Assembly: GCA_016795425.1 (NCBI GenBank)
Contig: JAEUHG010000083.1
Coordinates: forward strand, 1-64,000
DNA: 64,000 bases
Source: Verrucomicrobiales bacterium
GTDB lineage: Bacteria > Verrucomicrobiota > Verrucomicrobiia > Limisphaerales > CAIMTB01
Reading direction: 5' to 3'
Shown: positions 8,678-17,011 of the stretch, piece by piece
How positions within the stretch are numbered: the stretch's first letter is position 1
Layout: each line of letters starts with the position of its first letter
Position numbers and translations under genes: made by a program
Notes under the pieces: model-generated
The model's input: the letters and a program-made list of their open reading frames with translations, nothing else
What the model was told of the DNA's origin: nothing
Database searches by the model: none

Positions 8678-9904
8678 ATGTCAACGGACGCGCCACCGGC
8701 GCCCCAGAAAATCAACCTGCGACGCCCCGACATCATGGAGGCGGTGCAGGCCCAGGTGCTTTCGCATTATCGCAGCGAGCTGGTCGAGCGCATGCGGAAG
8801 AACGGCAACGTGATTTCGGCGGCCGGGGTGCTGACCGTGAAGTTGGCGAAGGAGTTCGGCTTCTGCTATGGCGTGGAACGCGCGATTGACCTGGCATACG
8901 CCGCTCACAAGGCGTTTCCCGAACGTCGGATCTTTCTGTTGGGCGAAATCATTCACAATCCCGAGGTGAACGATCAGATCCGCCGCATGGGGATCGTGAC
9001 GATCGCGAGTCGGCCGAGCGATGATCAGATAGAGGAGATCAAGCCGGAGGATATCGTGATTATTCCGGCCTTCGGCACCGAGGTGGCGACGCGGAAGAAG
9101 CTCGAGGCCCGGGGATGCACCTTCGTGGACACGACCTGCGGCGATGTGATGGGGGTTTGGAAGCGGGTGCGGCAGTATTCGAAGGAATCCGTGACCAGCA
9201 TTATTCACGGCAAGGCGTGGCATGAGGAGACGCTGGCGACCAGTTCTCAGGCGCGCGCCAACGGCAGCGGGCATTATCTGGTGGTCTTCAACCTGGCGGA
9301 GACCGATTACGTCTGCGATTACATCCTTCGAGGCGGCGACAAGCAGGCATTCCTGGAGCGGTTTCAAGGCGCCTATTCCGCGGGGTTCGATCCGGACCTC
9401 CACTTGAAGGCCGTCGGGGTCGCGAATCAAACCACGATGTTGCGCGGTGAGACCGAGGAGGTGCAGCGCCGTTTGCGGGCCGCGATGGAGAAGAAGCACG
9501 GGAAAGAGGCCTTGTCGCATCATTTCCGTTTCTTCGACACCATCTGCGGCGCCACTCAGGACCGGCAGGACGCCCTGGAAAAGCTGCTCAAGACTCCATT
9601 GGATCTGCTCATCGTGATTGGGGGTTACAACTCGTCCAACACCTCGCACCTGGCCGAGATGGGGGAATCCCTGCTTCCCACATACTTCATCAAGAACGCC
9701 GGGAAGATGGCCTCTCCGGCGTTGATTCAGCATTGGGATCAGCATCGGCGTGAGGAGGTATCGACGGAAAACTGGCTGCCGTCGGGTGAAGTGACCGTGG
9801 GTGTGACCGCGGGTGCGAGTTGTCCCAACAACCTGATCGAAGAGGTCATCGAGCGATTGTTTGAGCTGAAAGGGGTCTCCCTGCCGCAGTTGGGAGAGGT
9901 TTAG
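8678..9904 (+). CDS. ispH: 4-hydroxy-3-methylbut-2-enyl diphosphate reductase, long type
   Basis: Last enzyme of the MEP isoprenoid pathway: it reduces HMBPP to IPP and DMAPP using a [4Fe-4S] cluster in the cytoplasm. The three cluster cysteines are visible: Cys63 in GFCYGVERA, Cys154 in TTCGDVMGVW and Cys290 in TICGATQDRQ. Further family motifs are GEIIHNPEVN and the C-terminal GASCPNNLIEEV. At 408 residues it is the longer cyanobacterial/plant-like form (E. coli IspH is about 316) with an extended N-terminus and the insertion around residues 200-240. It follows the lipoprotein gene by 71 bp and precedes the dGTPase-like gene by 26 bp. Complete, with no anomalies. Confidence 0.96.
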   Translation: MSTDAPPAPQKINLRRPDIMEAVQAQVLSHYRSELVERMRKNGNVISAAGVLTVKLAKEFGFCYGVERAIDLAYAAHKAFPERRIFLLGEIIHNPEVNDQIRRMGIVTIASRPSDDQIEEIKPEDIVIIPAFGTEVATRKKLEARGCTFVDTTCGDVMGVWKRVRQYSKESVTSIIHGKAWHEETLATSSQARANGSGHYLVVFNLAETDYVCDYILRGGDKQAFLERFQGAYSAGFDPDLHLKAVGVANQTTMLRGETEEVQRRLRAAMEKKHGKEALSHHFRFFDTICGATQDRQDALEKLLKTPLDLLIVIGGYNSSNTSHLAEMGESLLPTYFIKNAGKMASPALIQHWDQHRREEVSTENWLPSGEVTVGVTAGASCPNNLIEEVIERLFELKGVSLPQLGEV

Positions 9905-9930
9905 GACCGCATGGGCGGGTCATAGCGGGT

Positions 9931-11082
9931 ATGCCCATTCGACGTGAGGAGTTGGAGGCGCGTGAGCGCAGTTGGCTGGCGCCTTATGCTCAATTGAGTT
10001 CGGAAACCCGGGGCCGGGCACACAGCGAAGCGCCCCCGGAATGGCGCACCCATTTTCAAAGGGACCGCGATCGGGTGATCCATAGTCGGGCGTTTCGACG
10101 GCTCGAGTACAAGACCCAGGTCTTTTTGAATGGGACAGGCGACCATCTTCGGACCCGCTTGACCCATACCATGGAGGTGGCCGGCATCACGCGGAACATT
10201 GCGCGCGCGTTGCGGTTGAACGAGGACCTTGCCGAGACCATCGCCCTGGCCCACGACCTTGGGCACTCGCCATTTGGCCATTGCGGCGAGCACACCCTGA
10301 ACCGGTTGATGCGCGGCCATGGTGGCTTCGAGCACAATCGCCAGAGTCTGCGAGTGGTGGATGAGTTGGAGCAAAAGTACCCGGGATTTCCTGGCCTCAA
10401 CCTGACTTGGGAGGTGCGCGAAGGCCTGATGAAGCACGTCACAGCCTACGATATTCCGGGAACGCACCCTGAGTTCGAAGTGCACTCGCCGTCGCTCGAA
10501 GCCCAGGTCGCCAACCTCGCGGACGAGATCACCTACTACAGCCATGACCTGGATGATGGTTTGGATAGCGAACTATTGTCCGAGTCGAAGTTGCGCCGGG
10601 ATGTTCTGATCTGGCGCCAGGCGGCGGCGCAAGTGCGGCGCGACTATGGCCCGTTGCCGGATGATTGCCGGCGCTTCTTCATTGTGCGGACGATCATCGA
10701 CGGGCAGGTGAAAGACGTGGTGAACACCGCGGAGCGGTTGATCCGATCGTCCGGTGTCCGATCGGCGGACGACGTGCGCGCCCTGGCGCGACCGCTGATC
10801 CGGTACAGTCCGGAGCGTCGGCGTGACAATCTGCAGTTGCGCAAATACCTCTACCAAAACCTCTACTACAATCCGGTGGTGCACGGTCCAAACCAGCGCG
10901 CCGTGCAAATGCTCGGGGAATTGTTCCGCTATCTGCTGGCGCACCCAAGAGAGCTAGGGGTGGCAACGCGGCGTCGCATCCGCAGGGAAGGACTGGAGCG
11001 CGCGGTTTGTGATTACCTGGCGGGAATGACGGACCGTTATGCCATCCAGGAGCACCAGCGCCTTTGTGGGGTTCGCATTTGA
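9931..11082 (+). CDS. dgt: dGTP triphosphohydrolase-like HD-domain protein
   Basis: A 383-residue member of the bacterial dGTPase-like family, which hydrolyses dNTPs to deoxynucleoside and tripolyphosphate and so adjusts the cytoplasmic nucleotide pool. The signature is clear: DRDRVIHSRAFRRLEYKTQVF, then RTRLTHTMEVAGI with the first metal His, and the HD pair in LAHDLGHSPFGHCGE, followed by FEHNRQSLRVV and NLADEITYYSHDLDDG. The length matches the shorter dgtP-like group rather than the roughly 500-residue E. coli Dgt. It starts 26 bp after ispH and is probably cotranscribed with it. It converges with the GDPD-like gene, leaving only 14 bp between the stops and no obvious terminator. Confidence 0.93.
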   Translation: MPIRREELEARERSWLAPYAQLSSETRGRAHSEAPPEWRTHFQRDRDRVIHSRAFRRLEYKTQVFLNGTGDHLRTRLTHTMEVAGITRNIARALRLNEDLAETIALAHDLGHSPFGHCGEHTLNRLMRGHGGFEHNRQSLRVVDELEQKYPGFPGLNLTWEVREGLMKHVTAYDIPGTHPEFEVHSPSLEAQVANLADEITYYSHDLDDGLDSELLSESKLRRDVLIWRQAAAQVRRDYGPLPDDCRRFFIVRTIIDGQVKDVVNTAERLIRSSGVRSADDVRALARPLIRYSPERRRDNLQLRKYLYQNLYYNPVVHGPNQRAVQMLGELFRYLLAHPRELGVATRRRIRREGLERAVCDYLAGMTDRYAIQEHQRLCGVRI

Positions 11083-11096
11083 CGGCCGAGCGGACG

Positions 11097-11918
11097 TTAA
11101 GGCCGGGTGGAGGAACGGGCTTTGAGGAAGGCGGCCAGTTCGGCGAGGTGATCGGTGTTGATGAGATCGACGCCGGCGTCGTGGTGAACGTTCCAAACCT
11201 CCTCCCGATCCGCCGCAGCCCAGAATCGAATCCGGCAACCCTGGGCATGGGCCTTGAGCACGAGGGCCTTCAGTTTGGCTGACTCGTCGGCCGGAAACTC
11301 CCCCTCGCCGTTCCATCGGAAGTGATTCCTCCAGTTGTCACTGACCCATGGAACGAGGTGAGGATTCAGGCCGGCTTCGAGGTCCGGCAGACGTCCGTCG
11401 AGGCCGGCCAGTCGTTCCTTCTCAGCCTCCATGGTCTTCCACGGACGATTGCCCGACAGAACCACCGTGACGGCGTTGGTCCGGGTGGTCTGGGGGGTGA
11501 AGACGGTGAGGATATCGCGGTAGCGCTCCAGCACCTCTCGCAGGCGAACATAAGTGGCGTCGGCATCGCCCTTGAAGTCGACAAGAAGACTGAAGGGAGG
11601 CCCTCCGCGATGCACGCGTCCGCCATTGGCGCGAACCCGCGTTCGCAGCGGTTCGAGGTAGAGCGCCTCCAATGTGCGCTCCGGTTTCACCTTCGGACGG
11701 TCATGGGCGACGAGCAATTGGCCGTCGACGAGATAGATGTCCGCCTCGGCTGAGCAGAACCCTTGATCGAGTGCGTCCAGGAGCGGGCGCGCATGTTCGT
11801 AGTCGTTGTGGGCGTGGGCGCGTTCCAGGGGAATCGGTTCGGCGGCAAGGGCCGTTCGCAGGACCGTCCAGACGAGGACAATGACGGCGGACGTGGCTGG
11901 GAAGGGAACAACGCGCAT
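11097..11918 (-). CDS. Secreted GDPD/PI-PLC-like phosphodiesterase
   Basis: The ATG at 11918 gives 273 residues with an N-terminal signal peptide ending near TALAAEP. The mature protein starts with RAHAHNDYEHARPLLDAL, the first catalytic-His strand of an uncharacterised branch of the glycerophosphodiester phosphodiesterase/PI-PLC superfamily. AEADIYLVDGQLLVAHD follows, containing the metal-binding Glu/Asp pair and the second His. The TIM-barrel fold continues to the C-terminus (NTDHLAELAAFL). It probably hydrolyses a phosphodiester such as a glycerophosphodiester in the periplasm or outside the cell; the substrate cannot be read from sequence. The start is the first Met followed by a usable signal peptide. 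It is divergent from the enolase-superfamily gene. Confidence 0.85.
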   Translation of the reverse strand: MRVVPFPATSAVIVLVWTVLRTALAAEPIPLERAHAHNDYEHARPLLDALDQGFCSAEADIYLVDGQLLVAHDRPKVKPERTLEALYLEPLRTRVRANGGRVHRGGPPFSLLVDFKGDADATYVRLREVLERYRDILTVFTPQTTRTNAVTVVLSGNRPWKTMEAEKERLAGLDGRLPDLEAGLNPHLVPWVSDNWRNHFRWNGEGEFPADESAKLKALVLKAHAQGCRIRFWAAADREEVWNVHHDAGVDLINTDHLAELAAFLKARSSTRP

Positions 11919-12029
11919 GAGTGGATGATAGAAGACGGAGACGGCGGCGGCGAGTTCGTGATGGAAAAGAGTCCCGGCGGTCCCGGTTTTGCGCTTCGCG
12001 GGTGGGCGGCAGCCGACCAGACTCCTGTC

Positions 12030-13451
12030 GTGAGCCATTCCACCGACATTTGCGTCCGGGGTGCGCGCCTGTATCTCCTGCCGGTGCCAACGCGGGTGCC
12101 GCTGAAATTCGGCACGGAGACATTGTCGCATGTCACCTGTTTGAGGGTGCGCCTGAGTGTGGTGAACCGCATCGGGAAGACGGCCGTAGGGTGGGGGGAA
12201 ACCCCGTTGAGTGTGCAATGGGGCTGGCCGTCGCCTCAGCCTTATGACGAGCGGTTGCGTGCGATGGTGGCTTTGGCGCATCGGATAGCGGAGGAATGGG
12301 TGCGTTGGGGTGAGACTGGCCATGCCTTGGAATTGGGTTGGGACTTCGTGGAGGGCGTGTTGCCGCGCCTCTGGAAGGCACTGAATGCGGAGCGTGCCGG
12401 GGATCCCATGCCGTGGCTGGCTGCGCTGATCACGGCGTCGGCGTTCGATCTGGCCTTGCACGACGCCTTAGGGGTCGCGGCAGGGCGACCGGTATATGAA
12501 CTGTACGGCCGCGAGCATTTGTCTCGGGACTTGGCCTACTATTTGCGTCCGGCGGAGGGATCCTCAGCCTGCTTTGCCGGGAAGTATCCGGGCGACTTTC
12601 TGGCGCCGCGGCGGAATCCGATGCGGGCATGGCACCTGGTGGGCGGAGTTGACCCGGTGGACCGATCGGAGCTGCGTGGGGACGAGCCTTCGGATGGTTA
12701 CCCGGTGCTTCTGGAAGACTGGGTGGAGCGGGACGGGTTGAAGTGTCTGAAGATCAAGCTGCGGGGGAACGATGCAGGGTGGGACTACCAGCGTTTGGTG
12801 GCGGTGGGCCGGCTGGCGATTCGCACGGGTGTCGATTGGCTCACCGCGGATTTCAATTGCACCGTTCGGGAGGCGACCTACGTGGATGAGATCCTCGATC
12901 GTCTGTGCGCGGATGAACCGCGGATCTACGGGATGTTACTCTATGTTGAGCAACCGTTCGCGTATGATCTCGAGGCGAATCCGCTCGATGTGCGAAGTGT
13001 GTCGGCGAGAAAGCCGCTTTTTCTCGATGAAAGCGCGCACGACTGGCGTCTGATCCGGTTGGGTCGAAGCCTGGGGTGGACCGGCGTGGCGTTGAAGACC
13101 TGCAAGACGCAGAGCGGCGCATTGCTGAGTCTGTGCTGGGCGCGTGCGCACGGGATGACCCTCATGGTGCAAGACCTGACCAATCCGATGCTGGCCCAGA
13201 TCCCGCACCTGCTGCTCGCGGCCTACTCACCCACCATCATGGGAGTCGAAAGCAACAGCATGCAGTTCTATCCGGACGCCTCGGCCCCGGAGGCGATGGT
13301 CCATCCGGGCTGCTTTCGGCGGCGCTCGGGGGTCCTCGATCTTTCCACCGTCGGCGGGCCTGGCTTCGGATATCGCCTGACGGAGATCCGACGGGAACTT
13401 CCCACTGCAGAATTGGTGTTGGAGCAGGAAAAAAATTCGGACCCGGGATGA
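12030..13451 (+). CDS. Enolase-superfamily enzyme (mandelate racemase/muconate lactonizing group)
   Basis: The GTG at 12030 gives 473 residues and begins just before the usual N-terminal capping-domain strand (STDICVRGARLYLLPVP); an in-frame ATG at 11961 would add 23 unlikely residues. No clear ribosome binding site decides it. Catalytic elements of the muconate-lactonizing subgroup are present: a KxK pair at Lys241/Lys243, metal ligands Asp274 (TADFN), Glu307 (EQP) and Asp333/Glu334 (FLDES), and Lys356 on strand six (ALKTCKT). The enzyme should abstract a proton alpha to a carboxylate; dipeptide epimerisation or sugar-acid dehydration are possible. At 473 residues it is longer than typical (about 370) owing to an insert around residues 180-235. 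Its last codons lie inside the terminator hairpin of the opposing gene. Confidence 0.82.
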   Translation: MSHSTDICVRGARLYLLPVPTRVPLKFGTETLSHVTCLRVRLSVVNRIGKTAVGWGETPLSVQWGWPSPQPYDERLRAMVALAHRIAEEWVRWGETGHALELGWDFVEGVLPRLWKALNAERAGDPMPWLAALITASAFDLALHDALGVAAGRPVYELYGREHLSRDLAYYLRPAEGSSACFAGKYPGDFLAPRRNPMRAWHLVGGVDPVDRSELRGDEPSDGYPVLLEDWVERDGLKCLKIKLRGNDAGWDYQRLVAVGRLAIRTGVDWLTADFNCTVREATYVDEILDRLCADEPRIYGMLLYVEQPFAYDLEANPLDVRSVSARKPLFLDESAHDWRLIRLGRSLGWTGVALKTCKTQSGALLSLCWARAHGMTLMVQDLTNPMLAQIPHLLLAAYSPTIMGVESNSMQFYPDASAPEAMVHPGCFRRRSGVLDLSTVGGPGFGYRLTEIRRELPTAELVLEQEKNSDPG

Positions 13452-13463
13452 CACCCGGGTCCG
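13429..13463 (-). terminator. Rho-independent terminator on the minus strand
   Basis: A perfect 10-bp stem, CGGACCCGGG / CCCGGGTCCG, spans 13438-13463 with a 6-nt loop. Read on the minus strand it is followed two bases later by seven consecutive T residues (the A-run at 13429-13435). This suits termination of the small minus-strand gene ending at 13519. The stop codon of the convergent plus-strand gene (TGA, 13449-13451) lies in the loop, so the structure sits inside that gene's 3' end. On the plus strand no T-run follows. Confidence 0.8.
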
Positions 13464-13518
13464 GCTTCAGTGGAATCCAAAACGGCGTGGCTGTGCCGAA
13501 AGGGCGAGCAAGCCCGGT

Positions 13519-13857
13519 CTATTCGGCGAGACTGAGCCAATCCCGGGTGACTTCCCGCAGCCCAGCCTGTCGATAGACGTAGAGCCTGGCTTCGCGCGCC
13601 TTTTCATCGAGCAGCGTCGGGAGCACCAGGAGTGGCACGGAGGTGAGCCACGCGAGTGACTCCGCTTCCGCCGCGGCGCGGCGCAGTCCGGCGCGCACCA
13701 TCGGATTGTCTGACTGTTCCAGAAGTTGGCGCAGCAGGTCGGTGGTGAGTTCGGACAGCGCAGGCGGCTGCGTCGACGCGGAGGTTCCCGGAACAACATG
13801 CTGGGACCGACTCGCCCGGCGCAGCGCCTTCGGAGAGGTCGCTTTCATAGCGGACAT
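13519..13857 (-). CDS. Small conserved hypothetical protein
   Basis: A 112-residue basic-to-acidic soluble protein with no signal peptide or membrane segment. The N-terminal 35 residues are rich in Ser/Pro/Ala and probably disordered. The remainder is predicted helical, with LTTDLLRQLLEQSDNPMVRAGLRRA and a C-terminal LLVLPTLLDEKAREARLYVYRQ segment. I do not recognise a family. That it is real is supported by the rho-independent terminator just downstream on the same strand and by its orientation behind the polX gene. ATG at 13848 (residue 4) is an equally good start. An overlapping plus-strand frame at 13643-13957 looks like its shadow. Confidence 0.55.
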   Translation of the reverse strand: MSAMKATSPKALRRASRSQHVVPGTSASTQPPALSELTTDLLRQLLEQSDNPMVRAGLRRAAAEAESLAWLTSVPLLVLPTLLDEKAREARLYVYRQAGLREVTRDWLSLAE

Positions 13858-13945
13858 GTTAGTAGCACATCGGCGGATTCCCGCAAAACCTAAGTCGGTT
13901 TATTGGGGTCCCCGAAAGGGGGGGGTGGCGGGCATGGACCAGGAT

Positions 13946-15697
13946 TCAATGGCGTGAGCGTTTCTCGGCGAGGGCTTTGCGCAGTTCGGCGAGGGGCCGG
14001 GTGTTGATGATGTCGTCACGGGTAAGCCAGCCCTTGCGGGCCACGCTGGCGCCGAGGCGAAGGTAACTGGCGTGGTCGAGGCGATGGGCATCACAGTTGA
14101 TGACACAGCGTACCCCCTTCTCGCGGGCATAGCGCCAGTGGCGCCAGTCGAGGTCGAGCCGGTAGGGGCTCGCGTTCAGTTCGATCCAGGTGCCCGTCTC
14201 GGCGCAGGCGTCGATCACCGCCTTGAGGTCCACCCGGTAGGCTTTGCGTTCGAGGAGGAGTCTTCCGCTTGGGTGGCCGAGCATGTGCACGAACGGGTTT
14301 TGGGCGGCTCGAATCAGGCGTCTGGTGTTCTCGGATTCTTCGGCGGCGGGCACATGGAGGCTGGCCACGACCACTTCGAGTTCCGAAAGCACGTCATCGG
14401 GGAAATCGAGGCCATCCTTAAGAATATCGACCTCCGATCCCGTCAGGAGCCGGAAGGCGGTACCGTCATTGGCGAACTGGTCATTGAGTTCACGAATGGC
14501 GGTGCGTTGCTTCTGAAGACGAGTGACATCGAGGCCATTGGCCTGGAAGGACGCCTTGGAATGATCCGTAATGGCCCAATACGCGCAGCCGATTTCCTGG
14601 GCGTGAGCGGCGACCTCTTCGAGGGTATTCCGGCCGTCGCTCCAATGGGTGTGGTTGTGGAGCGATCCCTTGAGGGCCGTCCATTCGGCGAGGCGCGGCA
14701 GTTTTCCCGATTCCGCGGCTTCGAATTCTCCCTGGTCCTCGCGCAACTCCGGGGGGATGAAATCGAGATCGAGCTGGCGGTAGAGCTCCTCCTCGGTCCG
14801 GCAGTGGATGCGCAGTTGGGGATCGCGCGTTTCCTCCTGGGACCGAAACAGTCCGTATTCATTCAGACGCCATCCGCGGGCGATGGCGCGCTGGCGCATG
14901 ACGATGTTGTGTTCCTTGCTTCCGGTGAAGTAGGCGAGGGCGAAGGCGAATTCGGCATCACTGACGGCGCGGAGGTCGGCCTGGATGCCACCTTCGAGAA
15001 CGACGCTGGCTTTGGTGTCGCCCTTGCCAAGGACCTGGGCAACTCCTGGCAGTTCCACAAAATAGTCGAGGACCTCCTGAGGGGCCTTGGTGGAGACCAC
15101 GAAGTCGATGTCCCCGATGACTTCCTTGCTTCGGCGCAGGCTTCCGGCGGTGGCGCACTGCAGGACGTCCGGATGCGCGCGCAGGGCCTCGAGGATGGGG
15201 TCGGCGGCAATCAGGGCATCGGAGAGATGGTGGCGGTCGGCGAACTGTCGTCGAAACGCGATTCCATCGAGGATCTTCTGCTGGGATTTTTCACCGAAAC
15301 CTTCCAGCGCGGCGACTTTGTCAGCTTTGCAGGCGGCCTCGAGTTCCTCCACGGACGCGACGCCGAGTTCGTCGTGGAGTTTCTTCACCTTTTTGGGGCC
15401 GACTCCGGGGAGATGGAGCATCTCGACGAGTCCCGGGGGTACGGAGCTCTTCAGGTCCTCGTAATAAGGCAATCGGCCGGTGGTCACGAGGGTGGCGACC
15501 TTGGATTGCAGTGCTTCGCCGAACCCCTTGAGTTCGCCGAGACGATTTTCGGCGACGATTTTCTCGAGTGGTTCGCTGATCGACTCGAGGGTTCGGGCGG
15601 CATTGTGATAGGCGCGTGTTTTGAAGGGGTTTTCGCCCTTCAACTCAAGCAGGACTCCGATCTCTTCCAGAATGGCAGCGACCTCGTCGCGTTTCAT
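13946..15697 (-). CDS. polX: DNA polymerase/3'-5' exonuclease PolX
   Basis: A 583-residue family X polymerase with a C-terminal PHP domain, the usual bacterial PolX architecture and length. An N-terminal helix-hairpin-helix 8-kDa-like region (residues 1-160, with LPGVGPKKVKKLHDELG) binds gapped DNA. The nucleotidyltransferase core contains GSLRR and GDIDFVV with two catalytic Asp residues and the third in IQADLRAV. The PHP exonuclease domain begins near residue 340 with LHNHTHWSDGRNT and continues with AITDHSK, VVASLHVP, GHPSGR and NCDAHR metal ligands. It works in the cytoplasm in base-excision or gap repair. It probably stands alone, with its promoter in the short gap before the divergent membrane-protein gene. 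Confidence 0.95.
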   Translation of the reverse strand: MKRDEVAAILEEIGVLLELKGENPFKTRAYHNAARTLESISEPLEKIVAENRLGELKGFGEALQSKVATLVTTGRLPYYEDLKSSVPPGLVEMLHLPGVGPKKVKKLHDELGVASVEELEAACKADKVAALEGFGEKSQQKILDGIAFRRQFADRHHLSDALIAADPILEALRAHPDVLQCATAGSLRRSKEVIGDIDFVVSTKAPQEVLDYFVELPGVAQVLGKGDTKASVVLEGGIQADLRAVSDAEFAFALAYFTGSKEHNIVMRQRAIARGWRLNEYGLFRSQEETRDPQLRIHCRTEEELYRQLDLDFIPPELREDQGEFEAAESGKLPRLAEWTALKGSLHNHTHWSDGRNTLEEVAAHAQEIGCAYWAITDHSKASFQANGLDVTRLQKQRTAIRELNDQFANDGTAFRLLTGSEVDILKDGLDFPDDVLSELEVVVASLHVPAAEESENTRRLIRAAQNPFVHMLGHPSGRLLLERKAYRVDLKAVIDACAETGTWIELNASPYRLDLDWRHWRYAREKGVRCVINCDAHRLDHASYLRLGASVARKGWLTRDDIINTRPLAELRKALAEKRSRH

Positions 15698-15792
15698 GAG
15701 GTCACCCTATCTGGCCGGGGTTGAGTGGTCACGCCGGGAGGTCGGCCGCGTGACAAGGAGGAGGCAATTGGGGTATTCACCTCGGCGCCTGG

Positions 15793-16212
15793 ATGCCTAT
15801 GACGCCGATCTCTGCTCCGCTGACCGCAGCAACAACCGGCTTTTGGCGCCGGGGCGGATGGGTGCGAGCCGTGGCGGCGCGTATCCTGCGGGTCGCCGTG
15901 ACCCTGGTGGCGCTTTCGCTCTTTTACGAATGGGCTTCGCCCTGGGCCTATCCCAAGGATCGCAAGGTGGATCTGACTTATGGCGCCCTGCATGGGGCGA
16001 TGATGCCGATGGCGCTGCCGGCACTTCTCCTGGGACGCGATGTCCCGATCTTCGCGGAGGACCACACCGGTCGCTGGTACAAGGTCGGGTACATTGCCGG
16101 GATCAATCTCTGCGGCATCCTGGTATTCGGCTCCGCGTTTCTCGGTAAATCGAAGGTGGCGACCGAGCGCGGCAGCGGGAATAAGGAGCGTCCGTCTGGG
16201 GTGCCGTCCTGA
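15793..16212 (+). CDS. Small membrane protein, unknown
   Basis: A 139-residue protein with an arginine-rich N-terminus, then hydrophobic helices at about 32-50 (ILRVAVTLVALSLFYEW), 66-82 (LHGAMMPMALPALLLG) and 97-116 (VGYIAGINLCGILVFGSAF), so about three membrane segments in the inner membrane. The C-terminal 20 residues are charged and hydrophilic. I recognise no catalytic motif or named family. Its start is the first ATG after the polX divergent gap. The TGA is separated from the opposing gene's stop by only one base, so the two genes converge almost end to end. It is probably real because of the clean membrane topology and tight fit, but the function is unknown. Confidence 0.6.
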   Translation: MPMTPISAPLTAATTGFWRRGGWVRAVAARILRVAVTLVALSLFYEWASPWAYPKDRKVDLTYGALHGAMMPMALPALLLGRDVPIFAEDHTGRWYKVGYIAGINLCGILVFGSAFLGKSKVATERGSGNKERPSGVPS

Positions 16213-16213
16213 T

Positions 16214-16981
16214 CTAGAGGAACCAATTCTGGAAGATGGCGATCACGTCGATGCGACCGCCGGGCCAGTATTCGTTGGCCGAGAGGGTGAAGGTCCGATG
16301 GGCGTGGGTGTATCGGACGACGACGGGACCGTCGGTGCGATTGGGGTCGTAAGCGATGAAGTCCCAGCCCTCAGGGGCGGGTTGAGCGTCGTAGAGCACC
16401 AGGGCGTGGTTGATGGTGAGGCTAGGGAATCGCACGATGTGGATGATACGGGTGTCAGCCTTCTGCAGACTCGAGGCCAGGTGCTGGGCCGTGTGTGCCT
16501 GATGGGCGCGGGAGATGGGAAACACCATGCGCCAATGGCTGCGGACCACGTAGGAGCGCCAGGCGCCGCCCCCGGCCTGTTTGAGGCGAACTTCGTGGTC
16601 TCGGCTGAAATCACGCAGTCCCTGCCAACCGTGAATCTCGATACGATCCGAATCCGGGCAGCGCCGGCGTGGATCTCGTGCCAGGACAGCGCGCAGCCGT
16701 CGATCAAGGTCGGGGGCTGGCAGGGGCGGACGATCGGGGCAAAAGCGGGCGTGGTGGAAGAACAGGTGAACCGCACGGGCGAGGATGAAGCAACGATGGG
16801 CGTACGTGGGGGCGGGATCCTGGCGTGAGATCCGGCGCACTTGCGTGGACGGATCGAACTCGTAACGCCAAACCAGTTCGTTGGGGAACGCGACGGTGTC
16901 GCGATCGAACTCGAACCGGCGGCCGCCAGGGGTGCCTAGCGACCGTGGTCGGGGCGCAGGAACTCGGTCGCTGGGGGACAT
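16214..16981 (-). CDS. Conserved hypothetical protein
   Basis: A 255-residue soluble protein with no signal peptide. It contains an aromatic, His-rich helix (RCFILARAVHLFFHHARFCPD) and a C-terminal beta-rich half with INHALVLYD, WDFIAYDPN and GRIDVIAIFQNWFL. The NHA...YDPN spacing recalls the His and Asn/Asp region of papain-like folds, but no catalytic Cys motif is evident upstream, so I make no enzymatic claim. The ATG lies 30 bp from the divergent ligase gene, implying a shared, compact promoter region. I think I have seen similar proteins in Verrucomicrobiota, but cannot name a family. The gene is complete and the start is the only good one near the intergenic region. Confidence 0.6.
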   Translation of the reverse strand: MSPSDRVPAPRPRSLGTPGGRRFEFDRDTVAFPNELVWRYEFDPSTQVRRISRQDPAPTYAHRCFILARAVHLFFHHARFCPDRPPLPAPDLDRRLRAVLARDPRRRCPDSDRIEIHGWQGLRDFSRDHEVRLKQAGGGAWRSYVVRSHWRMVFPISRAHQAHTAQHLASSLQKADTRIIHIVRFPSLTINHALVLYDAQPAPEGWDFIAYDPNRTDGPVVVRYTHAHRTFTLSANEYWPGGRIDVIAIFQNWFL

Positions 16982-17011
16982 CCGGCTTGCGGAACAGGGT
17001 AGGGGTCCGAT

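Noticed and set aside
13643..13957. 104-codon plus-strand frame opposite the small gene
   Set aside because: The minus-strand gene has a matching terminator and a more protein-like sequence.
14072..15724. 550-codon plus-strand open frame
   Set aside because: Antisense to polX, whose polymerase and PHP motifs are complete.
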